Shown: one piece after another, positions 17,694-27,163 of the stretch
How the letters are laid out: each line of letters begins with the position of its first letter
Numbering within the stretch: the first letter of the stretch is position 1
Origin: Streptomyces sp. Edi2
GTDB taxonomy: Bacteria; Actinomycetota; Actinomycetes; Streptomycetales; Streptomycetaceae
Direction of reading: 5' to 3'
Assembly: GCF_040253635.1 (NCBI RefSeq)
Contig: NZ_JBEJGX010000003.1
Coordinates: 4,737,501-4,801,500 of the forward strand
Length of the DNA: 64,000 nt
Made by a program: the position numbers and the translations under genes
Notes under the pieces: generated by a model
What the model saw: the letters and a program-made list of their open reading frames with translations, nothing else
Told to the model about the DNA's origin: nothing
Database searches by the model: none

Positions 17694-18239
17694 TCATGAG
17701 GCGTCACGCAGGGCAGCGCGCAGGATCACCAACAGGAAGCGCACGGTCCGGTCAGACGGGAGCTGCTTGCAGCACTTCCCGAGGCACAGCAGCGCTGCTT
17801 GTGCTCCGGACGGCTCTTGTCCTTGCCCTGCACGCAGCACTGGCAGGTGGCAGCCGTCTTGGTGAGGAACGCGCGGATGACGCGGGCGGTGAGCCGCGCC
17901 AGCTTCTTCCTGCCGAAGTCCGCGGTGACGAGTTGCGGACCAGCGACTCGTAGTTGACGTAAGTCGTCCTGCGGACCTTGCCCTTCGCGACGTTCGACAG
18001 GCAGTACGTCAGGTACACGCTCAGCGTCATCTTGCTGGTCGCGACCGGGAGGCCGTTCAGGGAGCCGGCCTTGAGCCTGGTCGGCTTCTCGTGTGCGTCG
18101 TCCCAGGTCCTGCCGTAGACGCTGCGCCGCTTGTACGTGCCGTCGCTGGTGAGGACGTACGCGCTGCCCTCCCAGCGGCCGTCCTTGCGCTGGTAGATGG
18201 TCCCTCGTTGTTGGCATTCTTCTTCGGCTTGGCGGCCAT
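17694..18239 (-). pseudogene. Tyrosine integrase of an actinomycete integrative element, frameshifted and truncated
   Basis: ATG 18239 overlaps the excisionase stop (TGATG). The reading MAAKPKKNANNEG continues in a second frame as TIYQRKDGRWEGSAYVL ... KGKVRRTTYVNYESLVRN, then in a third as LVTADFGRKKLARL ... TAATCQCCVQGKDKSRP, and in a further one as QLPSDRTVRFLLVILRAAL. At least three frameshifts, mostly consistent with single-base losses, break it. It stops near 17694 before the catalytic R...HxxR...Y domain. The Cys-rich CQCC...RCC insertion is typical of the integrases of pSAM2/SLP1-like elements. It cannot make an active recombinase. Confidence 0.85.
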
Positions 18240-18445
18240 CAGGCAGCTTCCTGTTCTGTGCGGAGGGATATGTAGGCGTCCAGGGCGGCATCGCTGATGC
18301 GACGGCAGCGGCCGATCGTGAAGAAGGCGAGCTCACGGGACCGGATCAGGTCGTGGACCTTCCAGCGGCTGATGCCGAGACGCCTGGCGACCTGGTCCGC
18401 AGGAGCTGTGCGAGCTGTTCCGGTGGTGCCGGAGACGGTGGTCAT
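18239..18445 (-). CDS. Excisionase-like helix-turn-helix protein
   Basis: 68 residues with a MerR/excisionase-type winged HTH: ADQVARRLGISRWKVHDLIR then ELAFFTIGRCRRISDAALDAYI. It lies upstream of and overlaps the dead integrase by one base (TGATG), the standard xis-int order of actinomycete integrative elements. In a working element it would bind the attachment site and steer excision. The gene itself looks intact, so it has outlived its integrase. The start is ATG 18445, with no strong Shine-Dalgarno. Confidence 0.82.
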   Translation of the reverse strand: MTTVSGTTGTARTAPADQVARRLGISRWKVHDLIRSRELAFFTIGRCRRISDAALDAYISLRTEQEAA

Positions 18446-18538
18446 ACGTCCGCAGGGCGGCAGGGGTAGCAGAGCCGGAGACGGTCAGTGCCTGGCAGAC
18501 GGCTCTTCCCGTCTCCACTGCCTCAAGGTGTCAGAGGT

Positions 18539-18565
18539 GACGGCGGCCGGTGTCCGGCCGCCGTC
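18539..18565 (-). terminator. Hairpin downstream of the beta-helix gene
   Basis: A perfect 12-bp inverted repeat (gacggcggccgg / ccggccgccgtc) with a 3-nt loop sits 28 bases beyond the stop at 18593. There is no U-tract, as is common in Streptomyces. Confidence 0.6.
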
Positions 18566-18592
18566 GAGCTCTCGCGAGGGTGCGGTTGGGGG

Positions 18593-19474
18593 TCAGCCCA
18601 AGCAGCCAGGGACCGCGGTGGGGCTGCCGGCGCAGTTGGTGGGGTGGTTGTTGTGGACGGAGCTGAGGAGGAGTGCGACGCTTCCGGTGTCGTTGTAGAT
18701 ACCGCCGGGAGCGTTGGTGGCGGTGTTGTCGGACACGCTGCTCGCGATGAGAGTCGTCGTGGCTCCGGCACCGCCGAAGTTGGCGACTCCGCCCCCGACA
18801 CCCGTCGGCCCGGATGCCGTGTTGTGGTTGATGTTGCTTTGAAGGATTTTCAGTGTCGCGTCGTTGGCCACTCCGCCGCCCTTTTCCTGCGCCGTGTTCT
18901 GGGTGATGGAACTCTGGGCGATGGTCATATCGCCGTCGTTGGCCAGACCGCCGCCGTTATGGATCACGGTGTTGCCTGAGATGATGCTCTGCGCGACGCG
19001 GGTGGTGGAACCGGTGTTGCCGCCGATTCCGCCGGAGAAGTCGGCGCGGTTGTTACGAATGACGGATTGCACGACGTTGAGGGTTCCGTCGTTGCGGATG
19101 CCGCCGCCGAAGTCTCCTGTCGCGTCACCGTTGCTGATGGTGGTGTGGGCCAAGCTCAGTTTTCCGGAGGCGTCCACCTTGAGGATGCGGAAGGCGGGGG
19201 CCGATCCTGCGCGGGTGATGGTGGCGCCGTTGCCCAGGATGTTGATCGTGTTCTGGACGGACGGCAGGGGGCTGGGCAGGGCGTAGACGCAGCCCGGTGC
19301 CAGGATGAGCGTGCCACCTGAGGTGTTTGCCGTGGTGATGGCGCTCGCCAGTGCGGCAGGGGAGCACGGGACCAACGTTTGTGCGGCTGCCGGTGTGATG
19401 GCGAGGCCGGTGGCCACGAGGGTTGCGCCGGCCACGGTGGCGAGTGCGCGGATTGCCGTTCGGCTGTGCTTCAT
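18593..19474 (-). CDS. Secreted right-handed beta-helix repeat protein
   Basis: 293 residues. A signal peptide (MKHSRTAIRALATVAG ... PAAAQ) is followed by short repeats of the form GGGxxNDGxxxVxxSxIxxNxA (GGGIRNDGTLNVVQSVI, GGGLANDGDMTIAQSSI, GGGVANDATLKILQSNI). These are the hallmark of parallel beta-helix proteins such as polymorphic-membrane-protein-like and pectate-lyase-fold proteins. No catalytic residues can be assigned. Two Cys pairs (CSPAAL...GCVY and CAGS...GCLG) sit at the ends. ATG 19474 with ggagca upstream is preferred over the longer frame to 19510. It lies in the island and is probably exported; surface or adhesive function is only a guess. Confidence 0.82.
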   Translation of the reverse strand: MKHSRTAIRALATVAGATLVATGLAITPAAAQTLVPCSPAALASAITTANTSGGTLILAPGCVYALPSPLPSVQNTINILGNGATITRAGSAPAFRILKVDASGKLSLAHTTISNGDATGDFGGGIRNDGTLNVVQSVIRNNRADFSGGIGGNTGSTTRVAQSIISGNTVIHNGGGLANDGDMTIAQSSITQNTAQEKGGGVANDATLKILQSNINHNTASGPTGVGGGVANFGGAGATTTLIASSVSDNTATNAPGGIYNDTGSVALLLSSVHNNHPTNCAGSPTAVPGCLG

Positions 19475-19646
19475 TGCTGCTCCTAGGATGTGTGGAGACG
19501 GAGAGTTCACGGGCCTTTTCCGGTGAGCCTGGGAACGAATTGCGGTTTCGATTCGGCGCCTTGTATCGCTTGTCGAATTGCGGTCATGGCGCGTGGTCGG
19601 CGTCCGGCCAGATTTCGCCGGAGCGGAAGAGGGGCTATGAGGACCG

Positions 19647-19940
19647 CTAACGCCAGTCGAGCGAATTGACCGTCAGGTCGGCCGGATGGGCGTCACATTT
19701 CAGGTTCTCTTGCGCCTCTTGACCGGAGCGCCGTCCGACTGTTGAGAGGCGCGGCCCGGCAGTGCCAGGAGCCATGCTCGTCGGCGCGGGCTCGGAACTG
19801 CCGTTGGGCCTGTCAGACAGTGATGACGGCGCCGTGGGCGCCGACATCTCTCGTCCCGCGGGGCTCATCGGCGTCGCTTTCACCCCGGCCATGTGCACCG
19901 GGAGCGACTGCGCGGTGGTCCACATGCATGTCGTATCCAT
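19647..19940 (-). CDS. Small protein of unknown function
   Basis: 97 residues with a very good Shine-Dalgarno (ggagg, 5 bases before ATG 19940), which is the main reason to call it. The sequence (MDTTCMWTTAQSLPVHMAG ... LTVNSLDWR) is rich in Ser, Pro, Ala and Met, has no membrane segment and no family I recognise. It lies between the beta-helix gene and the P-loop gene on the same strand. It could be a chance ORF. Confidence 0.4.
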   Translation of the reverse strand: MDTTCMWTTAQSLPVHMAGVKATPMSPAGREMSAPTAPSSLSDRPNGSSEPAPTSMAPGTAGPRLSTVGRRSGQEAQENLKCDAHPADLTVNSLDWR

Positions 19941-20383
19941 GACAGCCTCCTTGGAGTCAGGGGCCGTCAACCACCCTTCTGGGGCCGCCTCGTTCGCCAC
20001 GGCTCAGCGGGTGGTGAAGTCTCCTCAGCGGGGGTGCCCACTCCGCAGCCATACCGAGGTCTCATGTTCTTCCTCGGCACGGCCGTCCACCCCCGGTGAG
20101 GGATGGGCGGCCCGCCGGATTTCCACTTCCAGCAGTAAGGCACCGCCGGCAAACCGCGTCTACGCAGCCGACTGAATTTGACCCGTATGGCGGAGCGTGC
20201 GGAGTCATCGCTGGGATGGTGTCCTGCATGGTCAGGAGAGCCCCCCGGCCGTCGTCGATGTCCTTGGATCCGGTCCCATACCAGGGCCCTGCTCCGCTGG
20301 ACATCGGCGGTAGAACGTGGGCCAGGGCCGGGCAGGAACGGCTTGTCCCTGGGGCGTCGGCAGCGTCCGAGGACTGCGACCAC
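19941..20383. other. Gap without a recognisable gene
   Basis: These 443 bases hold several short open frames, but none has both a Shine-Dalgarno and recognisable protein sequence. Local GC is a little lower than in the surrounding core genes, in line with island DNA. Confidence 0.4.
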
Positions 20384-21121
20384 TCAACGGAGGGCGAGTA
20401 GACGGCGGTGTGTTCTTGATCTTGCTGAGCCTGTCGTGTGATTGACGGCAGCCCTGACTGCAGCCCTGCCGGCAACCGCGGCACACATGGGCCAGGTGCC
20501 GACACCAATAGCGTCGAGGTTGGCGACGTCCACGGTGAGGACGGTCCATGGGGTGGTGGCCAGGAGGCGCTGGGTCAGGGTGGTCTCGTGGCGTAGGTGG
20601 GCGGCGGCCGAGGCGAGGTCGTGGACGGAGCGGGTGCCGGGGGAGGCGGCGAGTTTGGTGAGGTACCAGTGTTCCCAGTCGGGGCCCTCGCGGGTGATTG
20701 CGCGGTGGAGGGCGGTCGAGGGGTCGTCGTGTAGGTAGACCACGGTCACCTGGGTCGGTTCGACGGCGGTGGTCAACTCGTGCAGGACGCCGGCGATGGC
20801 GGGTTCGTCGTGGCCCCAGGCCACCAGGGAAGGGATGAAGGGGAGCAGCGCGTCGGTGACCAGGACGTCGATGCCCGCGGTGCGGGATTCCGCTAAGCAG
20901 GTGCGGGTGGATTCGATCAAGGTCTCGGGGTGGACGCTGTTGTTGCCGTCGGCGAACTCTTCGGCCACGCGGCGGAAGGCGGGGCGGGTGAGGATGTCGG
21001 CCTCTTGGAAGTGGTCGACCGTTGCTCCGGCGTCCCTCAGCCAGGCGGCCAGGGAGTGGCAGAGGGTCGACTTTCCGACGCCCGGGCTGTTGCCGATGAC
21101 TGCTATCAGGTGTCTTGTCAT
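20384..21121 (-). CDS. P-loop NTPase, small-kinase-like
   Basis: 245 residues. It starts MTRHLIAVIGNSPGVGKSTL, a clear Walker A near the N-terminus. Then come DHFQEADILTRPAFRRVAEEF and a Walker B-like strand GIDVLVTDALLPFIPSL, and later VTVVYLHDDPSTALHRAI. The layout resembles nucleoside/shikimate-type kinases and related uncharacterised Streptomyces ATP-binding proteins. The substrate is unknown. The C-terminal ~40 residues are Ala/Arg-rich. ATG 21121 starts exactly before the P-loop strand; a longer frame to 21172 lacks support. It is the last gene of the island before tRNA-fMet. Confidence 0.72.
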   Translation of the reverse strand: MTRHLIAVIGNSPGVGKSTLCHSLAAWLRDAGATVDHFQEADILTRPAFRRVAEEFADGNNSVHPETLIESTRTCLAESRTAGIDVLVTDALLPFIPSLVAWGHDEPAIAGVLHELTTAVEPTQVTVVYLHDDPSTALHRAITREGPDWEHWYLTKLAASPGTRSVHDLASAAAHLRHETTLTQRLLATTPWTVLTVDVANLDAIGVGTWPMCAAVAGRAAVRAAVNHTTGSARSRTHRRLLALR

Positions 21122-21280
21122 GGCGGCAGCCTTGCAGAGGGGGGAGGGGAAGGGCGCCGTTTCTTGACTCAACTCGTGTGTTGTGGCGATGAGTTGAGCG
21201 GGGGCGGTGTGGGCCCGGGATGGCGGTGAGGGAAGCGATTAGGCATTGGCGGGGGAGTGGCGTAATGTTCAGTTCACCGA

Positions 21281-21354
21281 CGCGGGGTGGAGCAGCTCGG
21301 TAGCTCGCTGGGCTCATAACCCAGAGGTCGCAGGTTCAAATCCTGTCCCCGCTA
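21281..21354 (+). tRNA. Initiator tRNA-fMet (anticodon CAU)
   Basis: 74 nt, anticodon loop ctcataa. Two initiator hallmarks are visible: the first base C does not pair with position 72 (T), and the anticodon stem has three consecutive G:C pairs (ggg/ccc). The T-arm is gcaggttcaaatcctgt. Confidence 0.95.
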
Positions 21355-21360
21355 CTGATA

Positions 21361-21405
21361 GCCGCAGGCCCAGTGGATTCGATTCCACTGGGCCTGCGGC
21401 TTTTG
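21361..21405 (+). terminator. Intrinsic terminator of tRNA-fMet
   Basis: A perfect 17-bp stem (21361-21377 with 21384-21400) and a 6-nt loop are followed by ttttg. Confidence 0.9.
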
Positions 21406-21461
21406 TGCGTCTGTGTTTGTTTCTGTGTCCGGGGGTGGGTGTCCGGGGGCGTGGCTGCGGT

Positions 21462-22253
21462 TCAGTCGTGGGTCGGTGGGGGCGGGGCTGTGTAGTGGGC
21501 GGCGGGGCCGGTGAGGGGGCGGGCCAGGTCGGGGTGGAGGAGCAGGTCGTCGTCGTAGTCGCCGTTGTTCTGGTGGCGGAAGGGCAGCGGCTCGGTGGTG
21601 GGGAGGGTGTGCAGGCGCCGGCGCAGGCGGGTGGCGGCGGTGGCGTAGGCGGTGGGGGTGGTGCGGTCCGCGCCGGGGATCAGGAGAGGCGGGACGACGG
21701 AGATCCCGGTGTACCAGAGGGTGCCGTGCTGGAGGGGGAAGAGGAGGTCGTTGAGGTCTCCGTTGACGCCGCGCGGGCCGAGGGTGGCGGCGCGGGCGCC
21801 GGCGGTGGTGATGACCATGGCGCGCTTGCCGGTGAGTCTGCCGTCGCCGTAGCGCAGGGGGCGGCCGGTGGCGGGGTCGGTGAGGCCGAAGGCGAAGCCC
21901 TTGACGAAGACGCGGTCGAACCAGCCCTTGAGGATGGCCGGCATGCCGTACCACCAGAGGGGGAACTGGATGATCAGTGTGTCCGCCCAGGTGAGTTTCT
22001 GCTGCTCGGCTTCGATGTCGGGGCTCAAGTGGCCGTTTGCGTAGGCGCGTTCCGAGGCCGTGCCGATGAGCAGGCGGTCGGTCGGGTCGTGGTCGTAGTC
22101 GGCGGCGTCGACCACCGGGTTCCACTTCATGGCGTAGAGGTCGGAGACGCGGTACTGGTGGCCGTGGGCGTCCAGGGTGCGCAGCCCCTCGGCCAGGAGG
22201 GCGCCGCTCAGGGAGCGCTGGTCGGGATGGGCGAACAGCCAGAGGACCTTCAT
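21462..22253 (-). CDS. NAD(P)H dehydrogenase (quinone) / flavodoxin-fold oxidoreductase
   Basis: 263 residues. The flavodoxin-like fold of the NQO1/KefF/MdaB group is seen: MKVLWLFAHPDQRSLSGAL (FMN/FAD phosphate loop), IIQFPLWWYGMPAILKGWFDRVF (the family signature) and ITTAGARAAT. It would reduce quinones or similar electrophiles with NAD(P)H. The C-terminal ~60 residues are an extension with many Pro and Asp. ATG 22253 has ggagg only two bases before it. It is divergent from a GlxA-type AraC regulator, its probable controller. Confidence 0.88.
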   Translation of the reverse strand: MKVLWLFAHPDQRSLSGALLAEGLRTLDAHGHQYRVSDLYAMKWNPVVDAADYDHDPTDRLLIGTASERAYANGHLSPDIEAEQQKLTWADTLIIQFPLWWYGMPAILKGWFDRVFVKGFAFGLTDPATGRPLRYGDGRLTGKRAMVITTAGARAATLGPRGVNGDLNDLLFPLQHGTLWYTGISVVPPLLIPGADRTTPTAYATAATRLRRRLHTLPTTEPLPFRHQNNGDYDDDLLLHPDLARPLTGPAAHYTAPPPPTHD

Positions 22254-22291
22254 GTCCTCCACTGTCCTGGGGGCGGTGGGTGGCATACGAG

Positions 22292-22326
22292 TGGCCCGAT
22301 GGCCATTGTGTGCAAGGATCGGGCCA
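22292..22326. promoter_or_regulatory. Inverted repeat tggcccgat-N17-atcgggcca in the divergent spacer
   Basis: Two perfect 9-bp arms lie between the oxidoreductase (start 22253) and the AraC regulator (start 22354). The position suits an operator serving both genes; AraC-type binding is inferred. Confidence 0.5.
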
Positions 22327-22353
22327 TGGGGGCAGGTCATGGAGGGTCCGGTC

Positions 22354-23592
<1,239 letters not shown>

Positions 23593-23747
23593 GGGCCGGC
23601 GGTGACGGTGTGCGGGGGGGGGGCCGGTGGTGTGAGGGCCGGTGGGGTGTGGGGCCGGTCCCGTGTGGGGCTCGGTGGGGTGTGGGCTGAAGCCCGTCGG
23701 TGACTGCGTGCGCGGGCGTTGTCAGTGGGTGGTCGTACGCTGGCGGT

Positions 23748-24755
23748 GTGTGGCGATGTACGGGACCGCGCTGGTCAGGTGGCGGGCCGGGGTCGGGGCC
23801 TGAGGGGCGGTTCGGGCAGCGGCTCGGCTGGTACTGCGCCGAGCGGAGTGAGGAGCGGGTGAGCATGCTCCCCGCGGGCAAGGTGCTGGCGTTTGCCGCG
23901 CAGGGGGAGCGGCGCTGTCTGGGGGTGTGGCGGGCCGCCCGCCGGATCGTGTGCCCGTACGGTGCGGGGATCGACGGTGCGAGCGCCAAGGACCAGTGCG
24001 CCCGGTGCGCCCAGTTGGACCGGTCGCGTTCGGTGGCCGCGGACACCATGGCCGATGATCCGCGCCCCTATGGCGTCTACCTCGCGTACTTCGGCCCCGG
24101 CCTGCTCAAAGTGGGGATCACGGCCGTCGAGCGCGGCCCGTCCCGGCTGGTGGAGCAGGGGGCGGTGGCGTACGCATGGCTGGGGCGCGGGCCCTTGATG
24201 GCGGCGCGGCGGGCGGAGGCGCTGCTGGGGAGCGCCCTGGCGGTGCCCGACCGGTTCGGGAAGGCGCCGAAGCGGGCAGCCCGTGGGGCGCTGCCCCCGG
24301 TGCCGGAACGGGCCGCCGAGCTGGCCCAACTGCACGGGGCGGCACGGAGGTTGCCGGGCTGGCCGGAGACGCTCCAGCCGGTGGAGTTCGCCTGTACGGA
24401 CCATACGGAGCTGTTCGGGCTCGACCGCATTCCGGGGGAGGTGGCGGAGCTGGGCGGGATGACGTCCGGGACGGAGATCGTGGGGGAGGTGCTGACCGGG
24501 GTGGGGCCCGATGTGTATCTGCGGCTGGCGGGGGCTGGTAGCGCTGATGAGGCGAGTAAGGCCGGGGTGGCGAGTAGTGCCGGTGGGGCGAGTGACGCCG
24601 GCGGGGTGGTTGCGGTGATGGATGCGCGGTTGTTGTCGGGGTGGGTGCTGGGGGCGGCTGTGGGGCGCGTGACGACGGCGCCGGTGCGGGCCGGGGTATC
24701 AGGGGCGGGAGAGCGGGAGGGGGAGGAGAAGGGGCGCCAGGAGGGGTTGTTCTGA
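23748..24755 (+). CDS. DUF2797 protein with Cys cluster and GIY-YIG-like segment
   Basis: About 335 residues. The conserved start WRCTG, the Cys motif RIVCPYGAGIDG...QCARCAQLDRS (a likely zinc site) and the stretch PYGVYLAYFGPGLLKVGIT are the signature of DUF2797. That stretch resembles the first strand pair of GIY-YIG nuclease domains. The biochemical role is unknown. The last ~90 residues become Ala/Gly/Glu-rich and are poorly conserved. GTG 23748, directly before WRCTG, fits the family; the frame is open to GTG 23700 with no better Shine-Dalgarno. Confidence 0.75.
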   Translation: MWRCTGPRWSGGGPGSGPEGRFGQRLGWYCAERSEERVSMLPAGKVLAFAAQGERRCLGVWRAARRIVCPYGAGIDGASAKDQCARCAQLDRSRSVAADTMADDPRPYGVYLAYFGPGLLKVGITAVERGPSRLVEQGAVAYAWLGRGPLMAARRAEALLGSALAVPDRFGKAPKRAARGALPPVPERAAELAQLHGAARRLPGWPETLQPVEFACTDHTELFGLDRIPGEVAELGGMTSGTEIVGEVLTGVGPDVYLRLAGAGSADEASKAGVASSAGGASDAGGVVAVMDARLLSGWVLGAAVGRVTTAPVRAGVSGAGEREGEEKGRQEGLF

Positions 24756-25288
24756 CCTGAGGAGGCTGGGGGCCGGGGCTGGGGCCGGGGCCGGGGTGCG
24801 GCCGGCCGGGCCGGACCGTTGAGAGCGAGGCGAGGGCGAGGTGGAGGCTTCGGGGCTGGTGGCGGGCTGGGAGTGCGCGTCCTCCGGGCTTGCGGGGGCT
24901 CGTGGGGCTTGCGGAAAAGCGGCTGGTGGGGGTTGTTCCGGGCCGGGTGGGGGCGTTTAGATGCTGTGTGCAGGTAGGTCGGGGCGCGGCTAGCTGGGTG
25001 TGCCGGCTGGGTGCGTTGGGCCGGTTTGGCGGGTGCCGTCACATGGGCGGGGTGCCGTGGGCCGGGTGCGTTGGCGTGGGGTCGGCGCGGTTGACGTCGG
25101 CTGGGCGCGATTCGTGTTCGTGTGCGCAGTGATGTCGGCTGCGGCCGGCGTGTGGTGCCGGCTTGTGGAGGAGGGGACGGCTCGCGGACGGGGCGGGTGT
25201 CCTGGTTGTGGGCGTAGCGGCCGGAACCGCAGGCGGCCGTAGCAGGCGTAATGGGTAGTGGACGGAAGCGTATGGAGAGGGGCCCGGC
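24756..25288. other. 533-base gap, G-rich, no gene seen
   Basis: The plus strand is strongly G-rich and low in complexity (gggccggggctggggccgg and similar). Short open frames on both strands have no Shine-Dalgarno and no recognisable protein. ggagagggg at 25274-25282 is the Shine-Dalgarno of the next gene. Confidence 0.45.
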
Positions 25289-26164
25289 GTGGTGGAGGGT
25301 GATGAGCGGGTCGGGGCGTTCTGGCGGGAGTTGGGGCTGCCGGGGCTGATCGATGTCCATACGCACTTCATGCCCGAGCGGATGATGGCGAAGGTCTGGG
25401 CGTACTTCGACGCGGCCGGGCCGCTGGTGGGGCGGGCGTGGCCGATCGCGTACCGGTTCGAGGAGGACGAGCGGCTGGCGGTGCTCCGTGGCTTCGGGGT
25501 CCGGGCGTTCACGTCGATGGTCTATCCGCACAAGCCGGGGATGGCGCAGTGGCTGAACGGCTGGGCGGCCGATTTCGCCTCCCGTACGCCGGACTGTCTG
25601 CGGACCGCGACCTTCTTCCCGGAGGACGGCGCGGCGGCGTACGTCCGAGACGAACTGGCCGGCGGGGCGCGGGTCTTCAAGGCGCATGTGCAAGTGGGCG
25701 GGTACGACCCGGCCGATGCGCTGCTCGACTCCGTATGGGGTGCTCTCGCGGAGGCGGGGGCGCCGGTGGTCGTCCACTGCGGGTCGAGTCCGGCGCCGGG
25801 CAAGCACACCGGGCCCGAGCCGATCGCGCGGCTGCTGGCCCGCCACCCCCGGCTGCGACTGATCATCGCGCACATGGGGATGCCGGAGTACGCCGACTTC
25901 CTCGACCTTGCGCAGCGCTATGCGGGCGTGCACCTCGATACGACGATGGTCTTCACGGACTTCTCCGAGCAGCGCGCGCCGTTCCCGCGGGCCGAACGCC
26001 GCCGGCTCGCGGACCTCGGCGACCGGGTGCTGTTCGGGAGCGACTTTCCCAACATCCCCTATGGCTACGCGCATGCGCTGGAGGCGCTTGACCGGCTGGA
26101 GCTGGGCGAGGAGTGGCTGCGGGGCGTCTGTTACGGGAATGCGGCCCGGTTGTTCGGGGTGTGA
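25289..26164 (+). CDS. Amidohydrolase-2 family metal hydrolase/decarboxylase
   Basis: 291 residues, a TIM-barrel amidohydrolase. Metal ligands are visible: DVHTHF (His24, His26), KAHVQVGGY, VVVHCGSS, IIAHMGMPEY and the late Asp in LFGSDFPNIPYG. The family includes ACMSD-type decarboxylases and lactone hydrolases; the substrate is not predictable. The start is GTG 25289 with Shine-Dalgarno ggagagggg. It converges on the FMN reductase gene with a 42-base gap. Confidence 0.85.
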   Translation: MVEGDERVGAFWRELGLPGLIDVHTHFMPERMMAKVWAYFDAAGPLVGRAWPIAYRFEEDERLAVLRGFGVRAFTSMVYPHKPGMAQWLNGWAADFASRTPDCLRTATFFPEDGAAAYVRDELAGGARVFKAHVQVGGYDPADALLDSVWGALAEAGAPVVVHCGSSPAPGKHTGPEPIARLLARHPRLRLIIAHMGMPEYADFLDLAQRYAGVHLDTTMVFTDFSEQRAPFPRAERRRLADLGDRVLFGSDFPNIPYGYAHALEALDRLELGEEWLRGVCYGNAARLFGV

Positions 26165-26206
26165 GGCCTGGCGGCGCGGCGGGTGTGTTGCGTGCTCTCG
26201 GCGCGT

Positions 26207-26794
26207 TCAGGGGCCTTCGGACTCGTGTGGGGTGGCGGCTGCTGCGGCGGCTGTGGCTGCGGGTGCTCGGGTGGCGGCCGCCAGGTGGGAGAGGGCCGCG
26301 TGTAGTTCGGAGAGGGTGGTCTCGTCCGTCACGCGTTCCGTAGTGGGGTCGATCTTCGGGCCGATGGCGGGGAGTTCGCGGCAGGCGGCCTCGATGACCT
26401 CGCCGGTCATCATGCGCAGGATCTCGCGGAGCTGGGCGTTGGCGTGGTCGCCGCCGGTGGGGAACGGCGAGGCGGTGATCACTGCGACCGGCTTCGAGAC
26501 GCATTCACCGCTGCTGACCAGCCAGTCGAGGGCGTTCTTGAGGACGCCCGGGACGCCGTGCGCGTACTCGGGGCTGACGATGAGCAGGGCGTCGGCCGCC
26601 GCGACATGGGCGCGCAGGGCGGCGACGGGCGCGGAGGGGGTGGCGTCCTCGCCGTCCAGATCGGGGTTGAAGTGCGGGAGGGCGCCGATGTCCGCGGTGG
26701 CGGTCGGGCCGTTCCAGAAGGCGAGCGCGGAGCGCAGCACCGCGCCGTTGGAGGAGCGTGCACGCAGGCTGCCGGAGAGGGCGAGGAGTCTCAT
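26207..26794 (-). CDS. NADPH-dependent FMN reductase
   Basis: 195 residues, flavodoxin-like. The FMN phosphate loop SGSLRARSSNGAVL follows the first strand, and the family signature PEYAHGVPGVLKNALDWLV is present, with ITASPFPTGG after it. It reduces FMN or azo/quinone substrates with NAD(P)H. The Ala-rich C-terminal tail (ATAAAAAATPHESEGP) is unusual. It is divergent from the response regulator across a repeat-rich spacer. Confidence 0.88.
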   Translation of the reverse strand: MRLLALSGSLRARSSNGAVLRSALAFWNGPTATADIGALPHFNPDLDGEDATPSAPVAALRAHVAAADALLIVSPEYAHGVPGVLKNALDWLVSSGECVSKPVAVITASPFPTGGDHANAQLREILRMMTGEVIEAACRELPAIGPKIDPTTERVTDETTLSELHAALSHLAAATRAPAATAAAAAATPHESEGP

Positions 26795-26925
26795 GGGGTG
26801 ACGGTACAGAAGTTTTCGTCGGGGGCGTAGGGCGGTGAATGTGCTGGTCAGAGCGATTGTCAGTGGTGGGTGCGATGCTGAGGAAGTGGTGATCGACCTG
26901 GACCGCGCGGGGGGCGGCCCAGGTC

Positions 26926-27050
26926 GGTCAAGGTGTCTCGATCAGGTGTCTCGGCCAAGGTGCCCCGGTCAACGTGCTTGGGTCACGGGCGTCGGACGCG
27001 GGCTTCGATCATGGGCTTCGGCCAGAGTCTTTGATCACGGGCTTCCGTCA
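26926..27050. repeat. Degenerate short direct repeats (ggtcaaggtgtctcg-like)
   Basis: Within the 369-base spacer, units such as gtcaaggtgtctcg, atcaggtgtctcgg, ccaaggtgccccgg and gtcaacgtgcttgg follow each other. atcatgggcttc and atcacgggcttc units come after them. The decay suggests an old tandem array; function is unknown. Confidence 0.6.
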
Positions 27051-27100
27051 ACGGCCGGGGACTCGGGGGAAGATGCCTCGGAGGGAGGAAGCACGGGGAA

Positions 27101-27118
27101 TTCTCAGGAGATTCACAG
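27101..27118 (+). promoter_or_regulatory. Direct repeat ttctcag-N4-ttcacag upstream of response regulator
   Basis: Two similar heptamers lie 11 bp apart, one helical turn, 46 bases before the response-regulator ATG. This is the usual layout of OmpR/PhoB-class binding sites, so autoregulation is likely (inference). Confidence 0.5.
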
Positions 27119-27163
27119 AAAGGCGATAGGGAGCTCTCACGGGGGCGGGCCAGGCTCACGGGC

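Noticed and set aside
14282..17700. Duplicate of the tRNA-Arg 3' end as an att site
   Set aside because: I looked for the tRNA 3' half again near the integrase remnant and found no convincing copy, so no att sites are annotated.
19647..19940. RiPP precursor peptide
   Set aside because: No modification enzyme is adjacent and no leader/core pattern is recognised.
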